From NCBI GenBank assembly GCA_905160935.1, contig CAJHZI010000486.1, forward strand, positions 124,001-188,000: 64,000 nucleotides of DNA, given 5' to 3'. This DNA comes from Enchytraeus crypticus (lineage: Eukaryota > Annelida > Clitellata > Enchytraeida > Enchytraeidae). Of the stretch, positions 1-53,662 are shown in pieces. The position numbers were made by a program, and so were the translations under genes. The notes under the pieces were generated by a model that was not told the DNA's origin, made no database searches, and saw only the letters and a program-made list of their open reading frames with translations. Numbering within the stretch: the stretch's first letter is position 1; every line of letters starts with the position of its first letter.

Positions 1-432
1 TTAAAACTGGCTGATGAACTTTATTCATTTAATGACGATATACATTTCTCTTCATCTGATGATGTCAGGGACATGTCAAACCAAAGCAGTATTAGCCTCT
101 AATTCTTCTTATTGGTCACATTTTTCCTACTAATACCCAGCATACATTGCATTAGCTTCAATGTGCTAAATTCTATCATAGCCGACGGTAACACTAATTA
201 TTGGTTTAATATTTGCAACGGAGAGTTTTTATAACCACCATTGCTGATTAAATCTCTAGATAAAGCACAGCCGTAGCAACAGCAGGGGCTCCTGTATTAT
301 AGTCCTATAATAACATTAGGCTACTGTAAATATTCACTTTACTCGCAAGTGAAGTAACTCCAGACACTCTAACCAATCTACTGTGGTTACGAGGTTCCTT
401 AACTATACAGCTGTCGTGTGCTAGGTTGCTTT

Positions 433-640
433 ACATATAGGGTGAAGTTGTGGTTGCTATAGTGATCATATATAGGGTTGCAACGGTTGTTATGGTGATC
501 ATGTATAGGGTTGCAGCGGTTGCTATAGTGATTATATATAGGGTTGCAGTGGTTGCTATAGTGATCATAAATAGGGTTGCAGCGGTTGCTATAGTGATCA
601 TGTATAGGGTTGCAGCGGTTGCTATAGTGATCATATTAAG
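433..640. repeat. 33-bp minisatellite
   Basis: About six tandem copies of a 33-bp unit containing GGTTGCAGCGGTTGCTATAG and TGATCAT. Because the unit is a multiple of three, open frames run through it on both strands. They encode an 11-residue hydrophobic repeat and are very unlikely to be genes. Confidence 0.9.
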
Positions 641-1416
641 CGGTTTTAATTCATTATCCATTTTCCGGTCTTACGCTTGTTATCCTAGTAACGGAAAAAT
701 TTAAAGCAAAATCTTCGAGGAAAACCAGCACTATTTTTAAATATGCTGTTAAAGTTAACATATTTTTTGAAGGTTTGAGAAAGAAAACATAAAAGTCGTG
801 AATTATATGCCATGGACCCGCTATTTATAGGTACTCGAGAGATTTTGTGCATATATTTTGATTTCACTGATCTACCAGCTGATCGATGCTATATCTCTGC
901 GGCAGTAGCTACAGCTGCAGATCCCATCATCATAGTCCTATAATAATATTATAGTACGGTAAATATTTGCCTTCAGGTCACATAGCGGCTTTTATTCCTC
1001 CACCCCCTCCACCAGTTCCCACCTGCTTTAATCTAACCCCCTCTTTCCTTGTCTGGTTGTCCTAAAGTCGTAGACTCTATAAGCTTCCACTAAAATTACT
1101 TGAATTTTTTACATGAATAAATACTTGTGGATTGAAATTTCATAATATTATATACTGACCAGCTATGGCATTACTATGGCATTGTTATGACATTTTTCCC
1201 ATTCAATATCATAGACATTATTTATAGATAATGAATGGTTTACCATAAAAATTAAAATACTATTATATATCTAAATGGTTGTCCAAAGGCTACATTATTA
1301 AATTTCAATCAATTACACGTAAGCTTTGACATTTCTTATTCCTATTATCTAAAGATATCTCAGAGTAAATGCATTGAGGTGGTCGATACCATTGAAGTAA
1401 TAGGCGGCTGTGCATT

Positions 1417-1772
1417 AGCCAGTCTGTTATCCAGTCTGTTATCCAGTCTGTTAACCAGTCTGTTAGCCAGTCTGTTAGCCAGTCTGTTAGCCAGTCTGTT
1501 AATCAGTCTGTTAGCCAGTCTGTTAGCCAGTCTGTTAGCCAGTCTGTTAGCCAGTCTGTTAGCCAATCTGCTAACCAGTCTGTTAGCCAGTCTGTTAGCC
1601 AGTCTGTTAGCCAGTCTGTTAGTCAGTCTGTTAGTCAGTCTGTTAACCAGTCTGTTAGTCAGTCTGTTAGCCAGTCTGTTAGCCAGTCTGTTAGTCAGTC
1701 TGTTAGTCAGTCTGTTAACCAGTCTGTTAGTCAGTCTGTTAGCCAGGCGGTTAGCCAGTCTGTTAGCCAGTG
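1417..1772. repeat. 12-bp minisatellite (AGTCTGTTAGCC)
   Basis: About 30 copies of the 12-bp unit AGTCTGTTAGCC with variants (ATCC, AACC, AGTC). On the + strand it translates as a four-residue SLLA/SLLV repeat inside a 157-codon open frame (1379-1852). On the - strand it reads NRLA. The long frame is explained by the 12-bp period. Confidence 0.92.
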
Positions 1773-3121
1773 TTGATAAGTTGTCGATCCTTAAAAATTC
1801 ATGTGATAATCAAGCATTGTTGTTAGACGCTTCAGTGTCGTGGCCTACATAAAGAAGGCTCTACCGAGAGATGCAGCGTAATGTTTGATGATAAAAGTAA
1901 CTAGCAAATAAATCATTTATAACGTGTGGCAATCACCCAGCGATAACTTTGATAACGTTAGCGCGATATTAGTTAATTTCTCTTTACTGTAGCTATATCA
2001 GTGACTAAGAATCAGTACTGGAAATATGGACCTGGAAACAGGCCTCATCCTACCTTTCCATTTTTACTCATTCATCTATTTTCTTGGCGATTTGTTAACT
2101 CTAACCTCCAAAGAAAAATCTATTAAATCACAATTATTTAATCAATAGTAATGTTATGGTATATTAATTTCATTTTACCATTGTTTTATTTATTTGGCAG
2201 AAAAATTTGAGCAGTAAAATGGCCTATAAAACTCATCAAAAGCTCGAATTAAAAATAAATAAATTGCGCCGTCTGGTACAATAATTAAATCTCAAATTAA
2301 TATGTCTGCCCGTAGATTTCATTTGCAGAATATCGAAATATAGATACCGCACGTAAAGCAATAAAATTAACAATGATAGTTACATTAGGGGTCAATGCCG
2401 CTTCATGTTTTCTTATCTTCTCTTACGCAAGGGCGGCTACTTAAGTCTTTAGCTCTTTTACGAAGTACCTCACCCTGGCTGTAGGTTAAAAGTGGAACTA
2501 TTATTGTAGGTTAAAAGTGGAACTACGAGAGAAAAAAGAGATGGAGCAGAATCAGTGCAAGAATTATAGATGTGTAAAGTTGTAAATGACTCTTTTCCTC
2601 TCCTGCCTTTCCTTTTCCTCACCCAGTCCAGTTCTTTATTTATTGCCTTAATTAACTCCAGGGTCAAAACATTAAATCAAACCTCAGTGCAAGCCAGGAT
2701 TCCAAGGTTACTTAATTGTATTTTGGATGATTCGAACTTTTGTCAGTGGAAAGGGTAGCAATGAGATAACGTACATTCAGGAAAAACTTTCTAAAATTGC
2801 TGAAGTTTATTCCACAAATTTTGTGTGAATTTGTTCAGAAATTATGGTGTTTAGTAACTCTAATTCCTCATCTACCATACACTGACATATACACGCGCTG
2901 GTAAAGTAATGAAAATAATCCAGACGATTGTGTAAGGTTTCATTTTTGTATCATGTCTGAAATCTGACTACTTAGGTACTTAGATCTTTTGAGTGGGACC
3001 TCACACAGAGGGATTTGGATACAAAGCTGCTTAATTAAGAGAGGGTCCAGGGACAAGCCGTCCCTCAAGATCCCAGTCGACATCGTCACCTCCTCTCACA
3101 CTCTGCAAATGCTCATCAAAG

Positions 3122-3205
3122 AGCTCTCTTTGTGCACTGCCTACTGGCAGGTTCATGATATATAACGCCTTCACGCTTCTCTGTCTTCCGCTTTCGTCTG
3201 AGAGC
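3122..3205 (+). repeat. Dispersed repeat family E, fragment
   Basis: Contains GTGCACTGCCTACTGGCAGG, followed by a short conserved segment ending in a CTGTCTTCCG-like stretch. The same block recurs at about 14338-14430, 15872-15965 and, inverted, 54575-54680. Family identity is unknown; it is probably a SINE or small non-autonomous element. Confidence 0.7.
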
Positions 3206-3220
3206 ATCGTGCATTTACCC

Positions 3221-3500
3221 CATCATCATCATCATCGTCATCATCATAATCATCATCTTCTTCCCTTAAATCCCAGTAGGGTCGGGATACGAATAAATCT
3301 TCTTCAATCCTCTCTGTCCCACCCCATATCATTAGTCAATCCCCTATTTTTCATTCTTAATTACCGCATCCCACGTCAGTTGTGGTCTACCTCACTCTAA
3401 TTGAAAATTTTCATCCATTTGTTTAAATTTTGTAGCAATTTCTGGAGCCTAGACGCTCACCAATCGAATGCCCTTTCTGGAGTTGGTTTGGATCTTGTTT
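3221..3500 (-). repeat. Dispersed repeat family D (GAT/ATC-tailed), copy
   Basis: Starts with a run of CAT triplets, then CCCTTAAATCCCAG, AGGGTCGGGATACGAATA and further in GTAGCAATTTCTGGAGCCTA. It matches copies at 11512-11745, 12535-12812, 13684-13962, 57567-57800 and 59850-59965. The trinucleotide tail at one end and variable truncation at the other suggest retroposition (SINE-like). Confidence 0.8.
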
Positions 3501-4178
3501 TTAGCATGCATTTACCCCAATGTCTAACTTATTACCACCTACTCTCAAGTTCCTGATACGACCTTTGTTTAGATAGCCATTTTAGAATTTGATTGCCTTA
3601 AATATCTCAACAAAATCCTCACCCCTCTTTACCTCACCCCTCTCCCTCTCAGTGTCGTAGCGAGGGGGAGGCAGGGAGGGTCATGTGCCCCCTCCAAGAT
3701 GTCATGTAAAAGTTTTATTTAGGCCAAAATATAAGTGCAAACATTGTATAAAGTGTGTACGTCCCCAATGTGCCTCCCCAAGATTAAAGTGCCTCCCCAA
3801 GACTAAATCCTGGCTAGGAACTGCTTCCTCTCGCTATGTACCAGTTTTCATCCATTTACTTATCAAGCTTTTTACCTGCAGCTTAGTTATTTTTCATTTG
3901 AGTTCGATTAGACAACGTTGAGCACTTGAACCTGGGCTGCTAGCGGCTGATTCGTGATGTTGCGGTAGCTGCATGCAGTAAGTGCTATCAACAGCTTATG
4001 TGGTTCTTGATACCGACAGTGCTATTTAAAAATTAAAAAATCTATGGTTCTATTTATCTTATGCGTGCGATGAACTGCAGTTAAACTAGTAAAAAACTAA
4101 AATAATAAAAATGTAAATCGATGCTCGTATAAAACCAATGTTTTACATTATTTATTTTTCCAACAGCGTCTAGACGGG

Positions 4179-4200
4179 TGAGTCATCAGCGGGAATTCCC
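4179..4200 (+). promoter_or_regulatory. AP-1 and NF-kB-like motifs ahead of the erg start
   Basis: TGAGTCA at 4179-4185 is a perfect AP-1 core and GGGAATTCCC at 4191-4200 a perfect palindromic kappaB-type site, 5 bp apart and about 80 bp before the start codon. The sites are seen directly; any function is inferred. They could equally be chance matches in a 5' UTR exon. Confidence 0.35.
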
Positions 4201-4278
4201 ATAGGAATTTCTGGCGATCTTGTTTCTCTGAAGTGCGGCAGGAATTAGGTGAAGGGTCAGAGGTGAAAGGTTAACAAG

Positions 4279-44996
<40,718 letters not shown>

Positions 44997-45043
44997 GAAA
45001 CCTGCACTAAGGGAATATGTCTAGACTGTGATCAAATCTAAGT

Positions 45044-45049
45044 AATAAA
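45044..45049 (+). terminator. Possible erg polyadenylation signal
   Basis: AATAAA 48 bases after the exon 19 stop. Plausible by position only; the real 3' UTR could be longer. Confidence 0.4.
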
Positions 45050-45284
45050 TCATAAAAGATAAAGTTAAACTGGATAGCATAGATATTACGAGATTTTGAA
45101 ATAGATCTTTAGAGGAAAATTTGTATTTTTTTATCATAAGAAAACTCTTAGACTCAAAAATTCTACTAAACCTGTTTTTCAGTATTAGTTGAGCAATGTA
45201 TCAAAATCAATGTTTAAGATAGTCAAATATCCTGCATTCGTGTTTAAGGTAGACTATCTTCAGTGTTGTATACAAGTCCTTTTT

Positions 45285-45385
45285 GTTAAAGTCCAAGTCA
45301 AGTCCAAGTCTTCGAGGCTCAAGTCCAAGTCTAAGTCCTTGAGGCTCAAGTCCAAGTCCTTGAGACTAAATCTAAGTCCCCATTG
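45285..45385. repeat. AAGTCC-rich repeat
   Basis: Degenerate CAAGTCCAAGTCCTTGAGGC units. A second block of the same family lies at 46008-46125. They bracket about 620 bases of AT-rich sequence. Confidence 0.8.
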
Positions 45386-46007
45386 ATTTATAGTCATATA
45401 ATTATAATACCTGCATTAGGAACAGGTGTTGCTAATAAAGATGTAGAATCAGAGTTGACCTGGGTGAGGGCATATCTCATATTACTTGTGAACACATAGA
45501 GTCATAGGCAAAGGCGGGAATGAACGATGAATGAATGCTTTGTATATAGGAGTAGAGTGTGGATGTAAATTACGATACAGTTGATACAGGATGTCGTGAT
45601 TCACCACGCCCCCCCTATCTTAGTACATTCAAACGTATTCACGTTGAGACGGTTAACATTGAAACATGCTTAGGGCATTAAATAAAAAAGATATACAAAG
45701 ACAACTAAATTCTGAAATTAATGATGGATATAATTTCATTTTAGCTACTTTAATCTTGATTGAGATACTCTCTACCAAAATCCATGGGGGGATTAATCCC
45801 CCGTATCCCCCCATTCGCAGCGCCCATGTCTATGCCTGCAATTTTTCAAAAATTTAATTAATTAAATAAACACGTGTTTAGAAAACAACATACGAACCAA
45901 ATATGTGTAACCAAATATTTTTAGAAAATCAACAAATGTTTGCACTGACAATAATATCCAGTAATTTAACCGTTTTAATAAATCGCTACAATTGTCTATG
46001 TGTTAAG

Positions 46008-46125
46008 TCCTCATCACCCAAGTCCAAGTCATTGAGGTCCAAGCCCAAGTCCTTGAGGTTCAAGTCCAAGTCCTCAAAATCTGGACTTAAGAACAGTCCA
46101 AGTCCAAGTCCATTGCAAGTCCATA
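46008..46125. repeat. AAGTCC-rich repeat, second block
   Basis: Same units as 45285-45385, including TCCAAGTCCTTGAGGTTCAA. Confidence 0.8.
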
Positions 46126-46159
46126 CATCACTAACTAACTTAAACATTAATACCGAATA

Positions 46160-46466
46160 TTTGACTATCTTAGATAGTCAAATATCTTTCAGTATTAATG
46201 CTTAAGATAGTCCAATATCCTGTATTAATATTTAAGATAGTTCATTATCCTGCATTAAAGTTTCAGATAGTCAAATATCCTGTATTAATGCTTAAGATAG
46301 TCAAGTATCCTGCCTTAATGATATTTGGGTGATATACGTATAGCACAACTGACTGTCAGCAAGTCTTTGTGTCTAGATGTACTGGAGTCCGTATGGTCAT
46401 CAGTCAGAGTGGTTGGGTGCGGATGTGTAATCGGCGCCAGTACATTTGCGGCACATGAATTTAATC
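46160..46466 (+). repeat. 30-bp tandem units and 200-bp repeat, copy 2
   Basis: Several diverged units of GATAGTCAAATATCCTGTAT plus TAATGCTTAA lead into the 200-bp repeat (46267-46466) that matches 40871-41070. Confidence 0.88.
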
Positions 46467-46982
46467 ACTGCAGTTCCACAAACATAATAAAGAGTTGAGG
46501 AAATAGTGCATACCGAAAATATCAAATAAATGTTAAGGTAAAGGCCAGAATTTACTTATGGTTGGCCAAATGAAGGTTTAAAGCGTTAACATTATTAAAC
46601 GACTAGTTTATTCTAAAGCTGAGGTCTTTCCTATTATTGTATAACATGTAATGTTGTCAGACAATGTTTTCATGTAATAATTAAATTTTAAGTTTAATAT
46701 TACTTATGGCTATTTAAAAAGTCTACCGGTAATTTTAAGCGATACTGAATTTCGTCAATTATTGAAATTTATAGCTAAATTTAAATTTATTAAACATGTA
46801 TGTAGGTTAACAGTATTTCTAAAAGTATATTTACACCAAAGTGTTTTTATTGCATTTATAACTAATGTAGTCTACACTCGCATACAAAAATGTAATAAAC
46901 GGTAGTCTTTGAGTCTGCATGCACGGTGTTGCTGTTAACTTTCTTATTGGCTCCAGTTGCAAGATGTTTAACCGAAAATCTT

Positions 46983-47034
<52 letters not shown>
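46983..47034. repeat. (CT)n microsatellite
   Basis: About 25 CT units. Confidence 0.95.
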
Positions 47035-47261
47035 ACGGCTGCCTAACAGTGGGTTCATGACGCGTATTAAAAATCTTCTAGCTATTTGTTTATAGTGATC
47101 TTCTTTTCGTTTTCTTTCATCTTCTTTTCATTTTCTTTCATCTTTCTTTTCCATTCCTTTCGGCTTTATTTTCCATGGCTATAATATAGAGATAAGAAAT
47201 TGTAATTAGGCCATTTAACATCGTGTTTCCCGATCTTTCTCTAACCATTTTCCTGGTATTT

Positions 47262-47295
<34 letters not shown>

Positions 47296-47320
47296 CTTTA
47301 ACGTCCGTTTCCTCATCCAG

Positions 47321-47408
47321 GGATGATACCATAGAAGTCCCCGCAGCACACGTCACTACAGATCAATTCACCAAGACCAATCTGCTAAAGAAATTTGCTG
47401 AGGAGTAG
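47321..47408 (+). CDS. Possible 3'-terminal exon, unassigned
   Basis: After an acceptor-like CCTCATCCAG, a phase 2 frame reads DDTIEVPAAHVTTDQFTKTN then LLKKFAEE and a TAG stop at 47406. The composition is more protein-like than the flanks. No family is recognised. It is in the right phase to be spliced from erg exon 18 as an alternative C-terminus replacing exon 19, or it may be the last exon of another gene. An AATAAA lies about 300 bases downstream. Confidence 0.3.
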
Positions 47409-48115
47409 TAAGGTCCTAAACGAAAGCCAGTCCGGTAATCAAAAATGGTCAGAGTAGATAGATGGGTTATATAGTTATTATACAGAAGACTATGTGTGAA
47501 CTTAACAAATTCGTATGATGATAAAAACTCGATTTTGATGCTCAATTCTGTGCACTAATTATGCATCAATCCGGAAGTCAGACGTCTAACCCGTGACTTG
47601 ATTATGTGTTTTAATATCTGATTTTACGAGTGTTTACCTGATTTTATGAATGTGCTATGAGTCTTGTATGCTTTGTGTGGGCCTTGCTGCCTGACTTCTA
47701 ACTATAAATAAAAATAAATACAATTATGTGTCCCCAAGTCCACAAGGACCTATCAAACATTCGGACTGCCACAACACTGACCTACAAGTAGACTACGATT
47801 ACACAAGTCAACCACTCACATCCACAAACACATCGAAATTGCCATAGGAACAATGAATACATACCCTGCCTTACCCTCCCCCCGCCCCCCCCTAACCACT
47901 GCTATTGCTAACATGTTTACACATCGTAATTGTCATAAAGGCAATGAATATATACCCTGTCTTACCCTCCCCCAGGCCCCCCCCCTAACCACTGCCATTA
48001 CTAACATATTTAAATATCGAAATTGCCATAGAAACAATGAAAATATAGTTTAAAATTTTTTATTGGCGGAGCTAAGGGGGAGCCCCGGCCCCCTGGGCCC
48101 CCCCTGGATCCGCAA

Positions 48116-48190
<75 letters not shown>

Positions 48191-48196
48191 TATATA
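48116..48196. repeat. (AT)n microsatellite
   Basis: About 40 AT units ending exactly where the hAT-like element begins. Confidence 0.95.
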
Positions 48197-50035
48197 CAGT
48201 GTTGTAAGAAGTTCTCAGCAAAATACTTTAAGTAAAAATACTTGATTAATAAAAGTAAAAGTAAAAGTATAAATGTCTTTATCAGAATTTTACTTAAGTA
48301 AAAAGTAAAAGTACTTGACAAAAATGTAGTAATTTTAAGTAAAAAGTAAAAGTACTCTGAATCTTTAGAAAACAAATTAGCCTACACTCCATCGAATAAC
48401 GAGTTAATTCTTGCTCAAAAGACTATGAATTACTCGCACCTTAATTTAGTCGACAGTTTTAATACGAATAATTTGAGATGGTTTCTGAGATGGTTTCCCG
48501 TTGTCGATTTTAGATCTTAATCAGTCGCCTCTTACTACACACGCAGTAGATGAACGGTTTAGTCTTCTATGTCCCGAACACAACTCACATAACTAAGACT
48601 CGTTAATATAAAAATAATCATTGAAATATTGGCAAAGTCCACAACATATAGCTGTAGGTTCATGATTTATATTTTTATATTTATGATATCATTATTAAAT
48701 ATTATCAATATATAATAAATAAAGTATATATTTTGTATCTTGATAATCATATTCCATCACTTTCACTATCAACCCTACAGGTCTCTACTGAAGATTGTTA
48801 AATTAGAGTCAATCAAACCAGTCAAATCACAAATCTAAACGCTAAGACCTATACATCGACTGTAAATGTCGGATGATAAGCAAAGATAATTGAAGATGAC
48901 TATAAGATGACTATAAGATGACTATAAGATGACTATAAGATGACTATAAGATGACTATAAGATGACTATAAGATGACTATGAGATGACTATAAGATGACT
49001 ATAAGATGACTATAAGATGACTATAAGATGACTATAAGATGACTATAAGATGACTATTCCTAAACAATTCTGCAAATAAGTTTCATGACAGATATTTATT
49101 GTACCTAAAACTTTCAAATGCTATTTTTTAGAAGAATCAGATCATCAAATAGTTTCACTATCTGTGTCACAACTAATATAGCAGCACAACTAAATAGTTG
49201 TTTAACAGCTGCACTGGCAGCAGGAAATGTTAGCATGAATATGAACATCACAGTTTAGTAAACGACAAGGGAGCTAGTTCAATGTTTCTGGCGAAACACT
49301 GTAGGTCTAAGTGTATAGGAAGACAGACACGGTGCGCCTACATGTAGATCTATTGAGTGATAGAATCTTGAGTGTGATAAAGAGAAAGAGGTGCGTATAA
49401 GGATTGTTCCAGGAATATTAAAAGAATAAATAATTGGAAGATTTTCTTTTTTTAAAGTTTCTTATAAAAATAATATTTATTTTATTTCTAAATTTATTTT
49501 AAAAACTTTTCGGGTCTTAAATGCAAGCTGTTCATATTGAACTATAAACTTTTACTCCATCTAACAACCTCGGAGAAAGACAGTCATCAGCAATCAATAA
49601 TAGAACTATATAAAACACTGTAGACGTTATCCTCTGAACAATCACAAATTTTTATATTGCTCTAAACCTCGAAGCCCAATTTACGAGATCCTTAACAAGA
49701 CAACAATGGTCAGTACAGTGTGACGCAGCTACTGGCGATAGCTAAACTACAGATATGATATCGGTGAATTTGTATTACTTTAATTCCTATTTTCCTAGTA
49801 TTAAAAATTTATGAATTAGTAAAAATTGACCGATAGATATTCACACAGTTTTCAAAAAGTAACGATACTTTTTCACTTCAGCGGCTAAAAGTAAAAGTAA
49901 AAAGTACTACAAAAAATACTTCGTTACAAGTAAAAAGTACTCAGACAAATTGGGTACTTCGTTCCAAGTAAAAGTATCGGTTGAGTACTTTTTACTTGTA
50001 ACGAAGTATTTTTACTTCGTTACTTCACAACACTG
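48197..50035. mobile_element. hAT-like non-autonomous DNA transposon, 1.84 kb
   Basis: Left end CAGTGTTGTAAGAAGTTC and right end TTACTTCACAACACTG form short terminal inverted repeats. Both ends carry AAGTAAAAGTA/TACTTTTTACTT-rich subterminal sequence (48197-48360 and 49855-50035), as in many animal hAT elements with CAGTGTTG termini. No transposase frame is visible inside, so it is non-autonomous. Inside lie a piece of family D (48505-48600) and an 11-bp array (48896-49058). An 8-bp target duplication is not evident because the left flank is (AT)n. Confidence 0.8.
48896..49058. repeat. 11-bp minisatellite (GATGACTATAA)
   Basis: About 15 copies of GATGACTATAA with one GAG variant, inside the hAT-like element. 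Confidence 0.95.
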
Positions 50036-50040
50036 TGGGT

Positions 50041-50180
50041 GGATATATATATATATAGTATATATATTATATATATATTATAGATATAGATATAATATAT
50101 ATATATATATATCATATATATAATATATATATATTATATAGATATATAGATATATATATAATATATAGATATATATATAT
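50041..50180. repeat. Interrupted (AT)n tract
   Basis: AT dinucleotides with ATAG interruptions directly after the right end of the hAT-like element. Confidence 0.9.
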
Positions 50181-53057
50181 AGTTATTCCCTACTATAAGT
50201 CCACCGTCCATGAACGTAATATAGGCCTATCAATGTGTAGATCTATTGTGCAAACATTAAGCTAAGTTTAATTATATTACACATCGGAAATTTTAATGAC
50301 TCTACTTCTCTCTCTCTCTCTTTCTCTCTCACTCTCTTTCTCTTTCTCTCTCTCTCCCTCTATCTCTCTCTTTCTCTTAGTGCATTGCCTTTTATTTTCT
50401 CTTCATGTCCATATCTTACCATGCATATAACTGATCTTGAAATAACGATTTCATCTAGCATTCCTAATATCGGTCTTCCTATGTTTCTATTTCCTTCAAT
50501 TCTACCTTTTATGACCACTTTTAATAAACTACCTCCCCTTAGAATGTCCAGCTCTTGTTCCTATTTCTTAATGCGTTTATCAACTGCCTATCTGGGTCAA
50601 CTCTCTCGATATTGGATTACTTCGAATCATTGCATAGGTCTACATATGGTACTTTTTGAGCTCAACAAATCCTTTCTATTCTTTTCCATATCAACATTTT
50701 CAACTCCATTAATTATTTTATAGATACCTGACACCCTCCTTCCATCAAGGTATGTATGGTGTATAAAGGTAGGCTACAATGTCGAAAGCCTTAGTAAAAT
50801 CCTAATTACAGAACACCCCCAAAAAGGTATACGTAGCATATACAAACATCATGTAACATGTATGTATATTTGTTCAGTTTCAGGAGCAGTGACAGCAGTC
50901 AGTTTCACACTGCATTAAAGCACTATCATACTACTGCATATCTAGCATCTGGAAATAATCTATAATTCTCTCTCATTGTTAGACATCAAGGTTTACATCA
51001 AGCTAAATTAATAATTGACAATTTAATTACTGTAGGTTTGCCAGAATCGCAAGTGTTGGTTAATAATGGAACTAATATGACTAAACATTAAATTCTGACC
51101 TGTTTTCATGATAAATTTTTACGTTTTATTTTCAATTTTTCTTCTTTCCCTTTAACAAATTTATATATAGACAGGATCTAGGGTCAGAGTTACGATTAGG
51201 CTGAGAGGTAAGGCTTATGAACTTATGAAGATGGCAGCTGTTGTCAAATCTGGTCGGTATCTAATGGCTAGACACCATTTCATTCTACATGAAGTAGTTT
51301 GGAGATCAACATTTTTCTAAGTCCACCCATTGCACGACACACCTCTTTTACTTTCCAAATACGTACATTTCATAAAAGGTTAAATAGAAACAGTACACTA
51401 ATTCTGAATGCCATCTGGCCATCAAACCTCAAAATTAAAGCAGGAGTCATAAATATTTTATTTTATTTTAACTTTTGAATCGAGTGCTAATTTGCGTCTG
51501 TAGTCGAACATTTCTAAAGTCCTTTTTTGAAAAATGATTGACAAAATTTGAAATTTGTCGAATTGTATGCTAAACTTGATAATATCTAAGTTTCAATTTT
51601 GTAAAAAAATGCTTCTTTACGCTATTAACTATAAACTGAAAAATTAATGTTACATTTTCCGAAAAAAATTGTCTTTTTTCTCATCCAACTTCTGCTTTGT
51701 TGTAATTTAAAATCTGCTATGATTGACACGTTCACTCTTTTATTTTGATTAAAAGTTTGATTTAGACATGTGGGACGCTTGTTAGCGGGGTGATTGATAT
51801 CCGGGTGGTCAACTCGATAAGGTGTTATGCTCCCTCATTGATGGCCTGGTTTTTGCATGTATTAGTGTGCATGTCTTTGCGTTTTACTTTGTACCTTTAT
51901 GTTATTCGAAATATGTTGACTGTCGTGCGGTGTGATATGTGAACAAAAAAAATGCTGCTGTTAATCTTACTGAAGAAACAATGCTGACTGTATTTGGTAA
52001 CTTGTAAGTGTTCAGGATCTTAATGATGGTAATATCGTAAGATTAACTTTTTGCTACTTTGTTCTCATTTGATGTCCTCTTATACATTTACAATTTTTGC
52101 ATTTATTTCATAATTGACTCTTGATATTTATAGTTCTTAGTTCTGATGTTCTACGTTATTTATTTCTATATTGGCATTTAATAATTACTTGTAAAATTCT
52201 CTTTATAATTGCACAAATACTGCGTTATGTAGACTGTTGTCTGTAAGCAAGAACACTTATTTAGAATGCTTGCTAAACTTACTTTATTAAAAATGCATTT
52301 ACCACACCCCACAGCAACTGTAGGCCAATGATTGGTGATGGCCCTGGATCTTACCTAAATTACACAATTTTGTGCTCTCTGCCAGATGCGAAGATTTTTT
52401 ATAGGGTTGAATGCATGCTGAGTTGTGAAATTGTCTTAGTGCCAGTGTTTTCTAAACATGTCTACATATATGCGGCATAGAAATTATTAATTATCTCGCG
52501 AATGCGTATCTGTAGTGTTTTCCGATCAAAAGGATCTTGCATTTCAAGGTCACAGTGGGCGTGGTTGAGATAAATTTTACGCAACGTCAGCTACTTGTGT
52601 AAGGACTATATTTAATCTGGCGTGTTGTTTTTCCGTGTATTAATCAACCAATGATTTTTAATCATTCAATCACAAATCGATCAATATCTAATCAATTATC
52701 GATATCTCTGTAATCGATTAACTAGCAGACTATTTCTTTAACGCATCGACCGATCAGGATACATCGGATATCTGTACTATTGACGGCTACTTATCGCGTG
52801 ACGACGGCGTGTAATCGATTGACACAAGTACGTTTTTAATTCTTCTATTCTCTCTAAGTGACTGGTTCATGGCACAAATTGCTTCTTTTTTCTGTGTCCT
52901 CTTTTCGATATCTATCCACGAATTCGATATTAAATCATCCAGATTGCTAGTTTCTACCTTCCGTTAATTGTTTATTTGACCTTTCTGTTAAATCCTTCTT
53001 AATTCTTCTTCCTTGTATATTATTTATGTATATAAATTTAAAAAAGTAATAATAACA

Positions 53058-53140
53058 TAATAATAATAACAACAATTAGAGTGCTACAGTTATCAATGAC
53101 AACATCGAGCACTACTGAGTTAAAATCAAGCCGGCGAGCA
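53058..53140 (+). repeat. Family C copy
   Basis: AACAACAATTAGAGTGCTAC, ATGACAACATCGAGCACTAC and AAAATCAAGCCGGC. Confidence 0.75.
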
Positions 53141-53318
53141 AATAGAAGGTCCAAAAACGGTGCAAATTCCAAAATAAAGAAAATCAGTCCAAAGATAAAG
53201 GTAATTAAAGAAAAAGAGGCTTACGTGACAAACGAAGACTTCCGAAAATTGGATGGAGGAGAATTTCAGATATGCGGTGCAGTATGCTGGAAACGATTAG
53301 ATAGCTTAGAGTGTAAAG
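53141..53318 (+). CDS. Possible coding exon, unassigned
   Basis: Continues the frame opened in a family C copy and reads YVTNEDFRKLDGGEFQICGA then VCWKRLDSLECKG up to a good donor, AAAG|GTAAGC at 53319. The composition looks protein-like and the block is free of low complexity. No family recognised, no clear upstream acceptor, so it may be a gene fragment or chance frame. Confidence 0.25.
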
Positions 53319-53662
53319 GTAAGCTAGGTCTCACAACGGTAATTAATTTAGAAGACCTTTTAGTAGAGTTAATTTTAAACAAAATTTGATTAATTCGGCA
53401 ATGAACAATAACTGGTAGCGGATGGAAAGGTTTAAATATAGTTAATAATATTATATTATGTAACTGTGTGTTGTGGATGCTTGTATTATTTTAGTTAAAT
53501 CAACTTATCAAGGTGTGCATTTACTTTCCTAAGTAACTATATTACGACTAGGCTGGTGTTACCAGTCTTTTGACTTCCTGCACCAATATAATAAAGTTAA
53601 GTTATACAGAAGATGTGAAATTATATTTTTCTGACTGTTTCATCATTATTTGCTTTCTACAG

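Larger units (their letters stand above)
1..4278. other. 5' flank of the erg gene
   Basis: No coding exon is recognised here. The stretch holds two minisatellites (about 433-640 and 1417-1772), a family E fragment (3122-3205), a family D element (3221-3500) and otherwise AT-rich unique sequence. The last 110 bases before the ATG at 4279 follow a possible 3' splice site (pyrimidine-rich run then CAACAG ending at 4166), so 4167-4278 may be the 3' part of a 5' UTR exon whose upstream part is not identified. The transcription start cannot be placed from sequence. Confidence 0.5.

Noticed and set aside
1379-1852. 157-codon leucine/serine-rich frame
   Set aside because: It is the translation of a 12-bp repeat; the opposite strand is open too.
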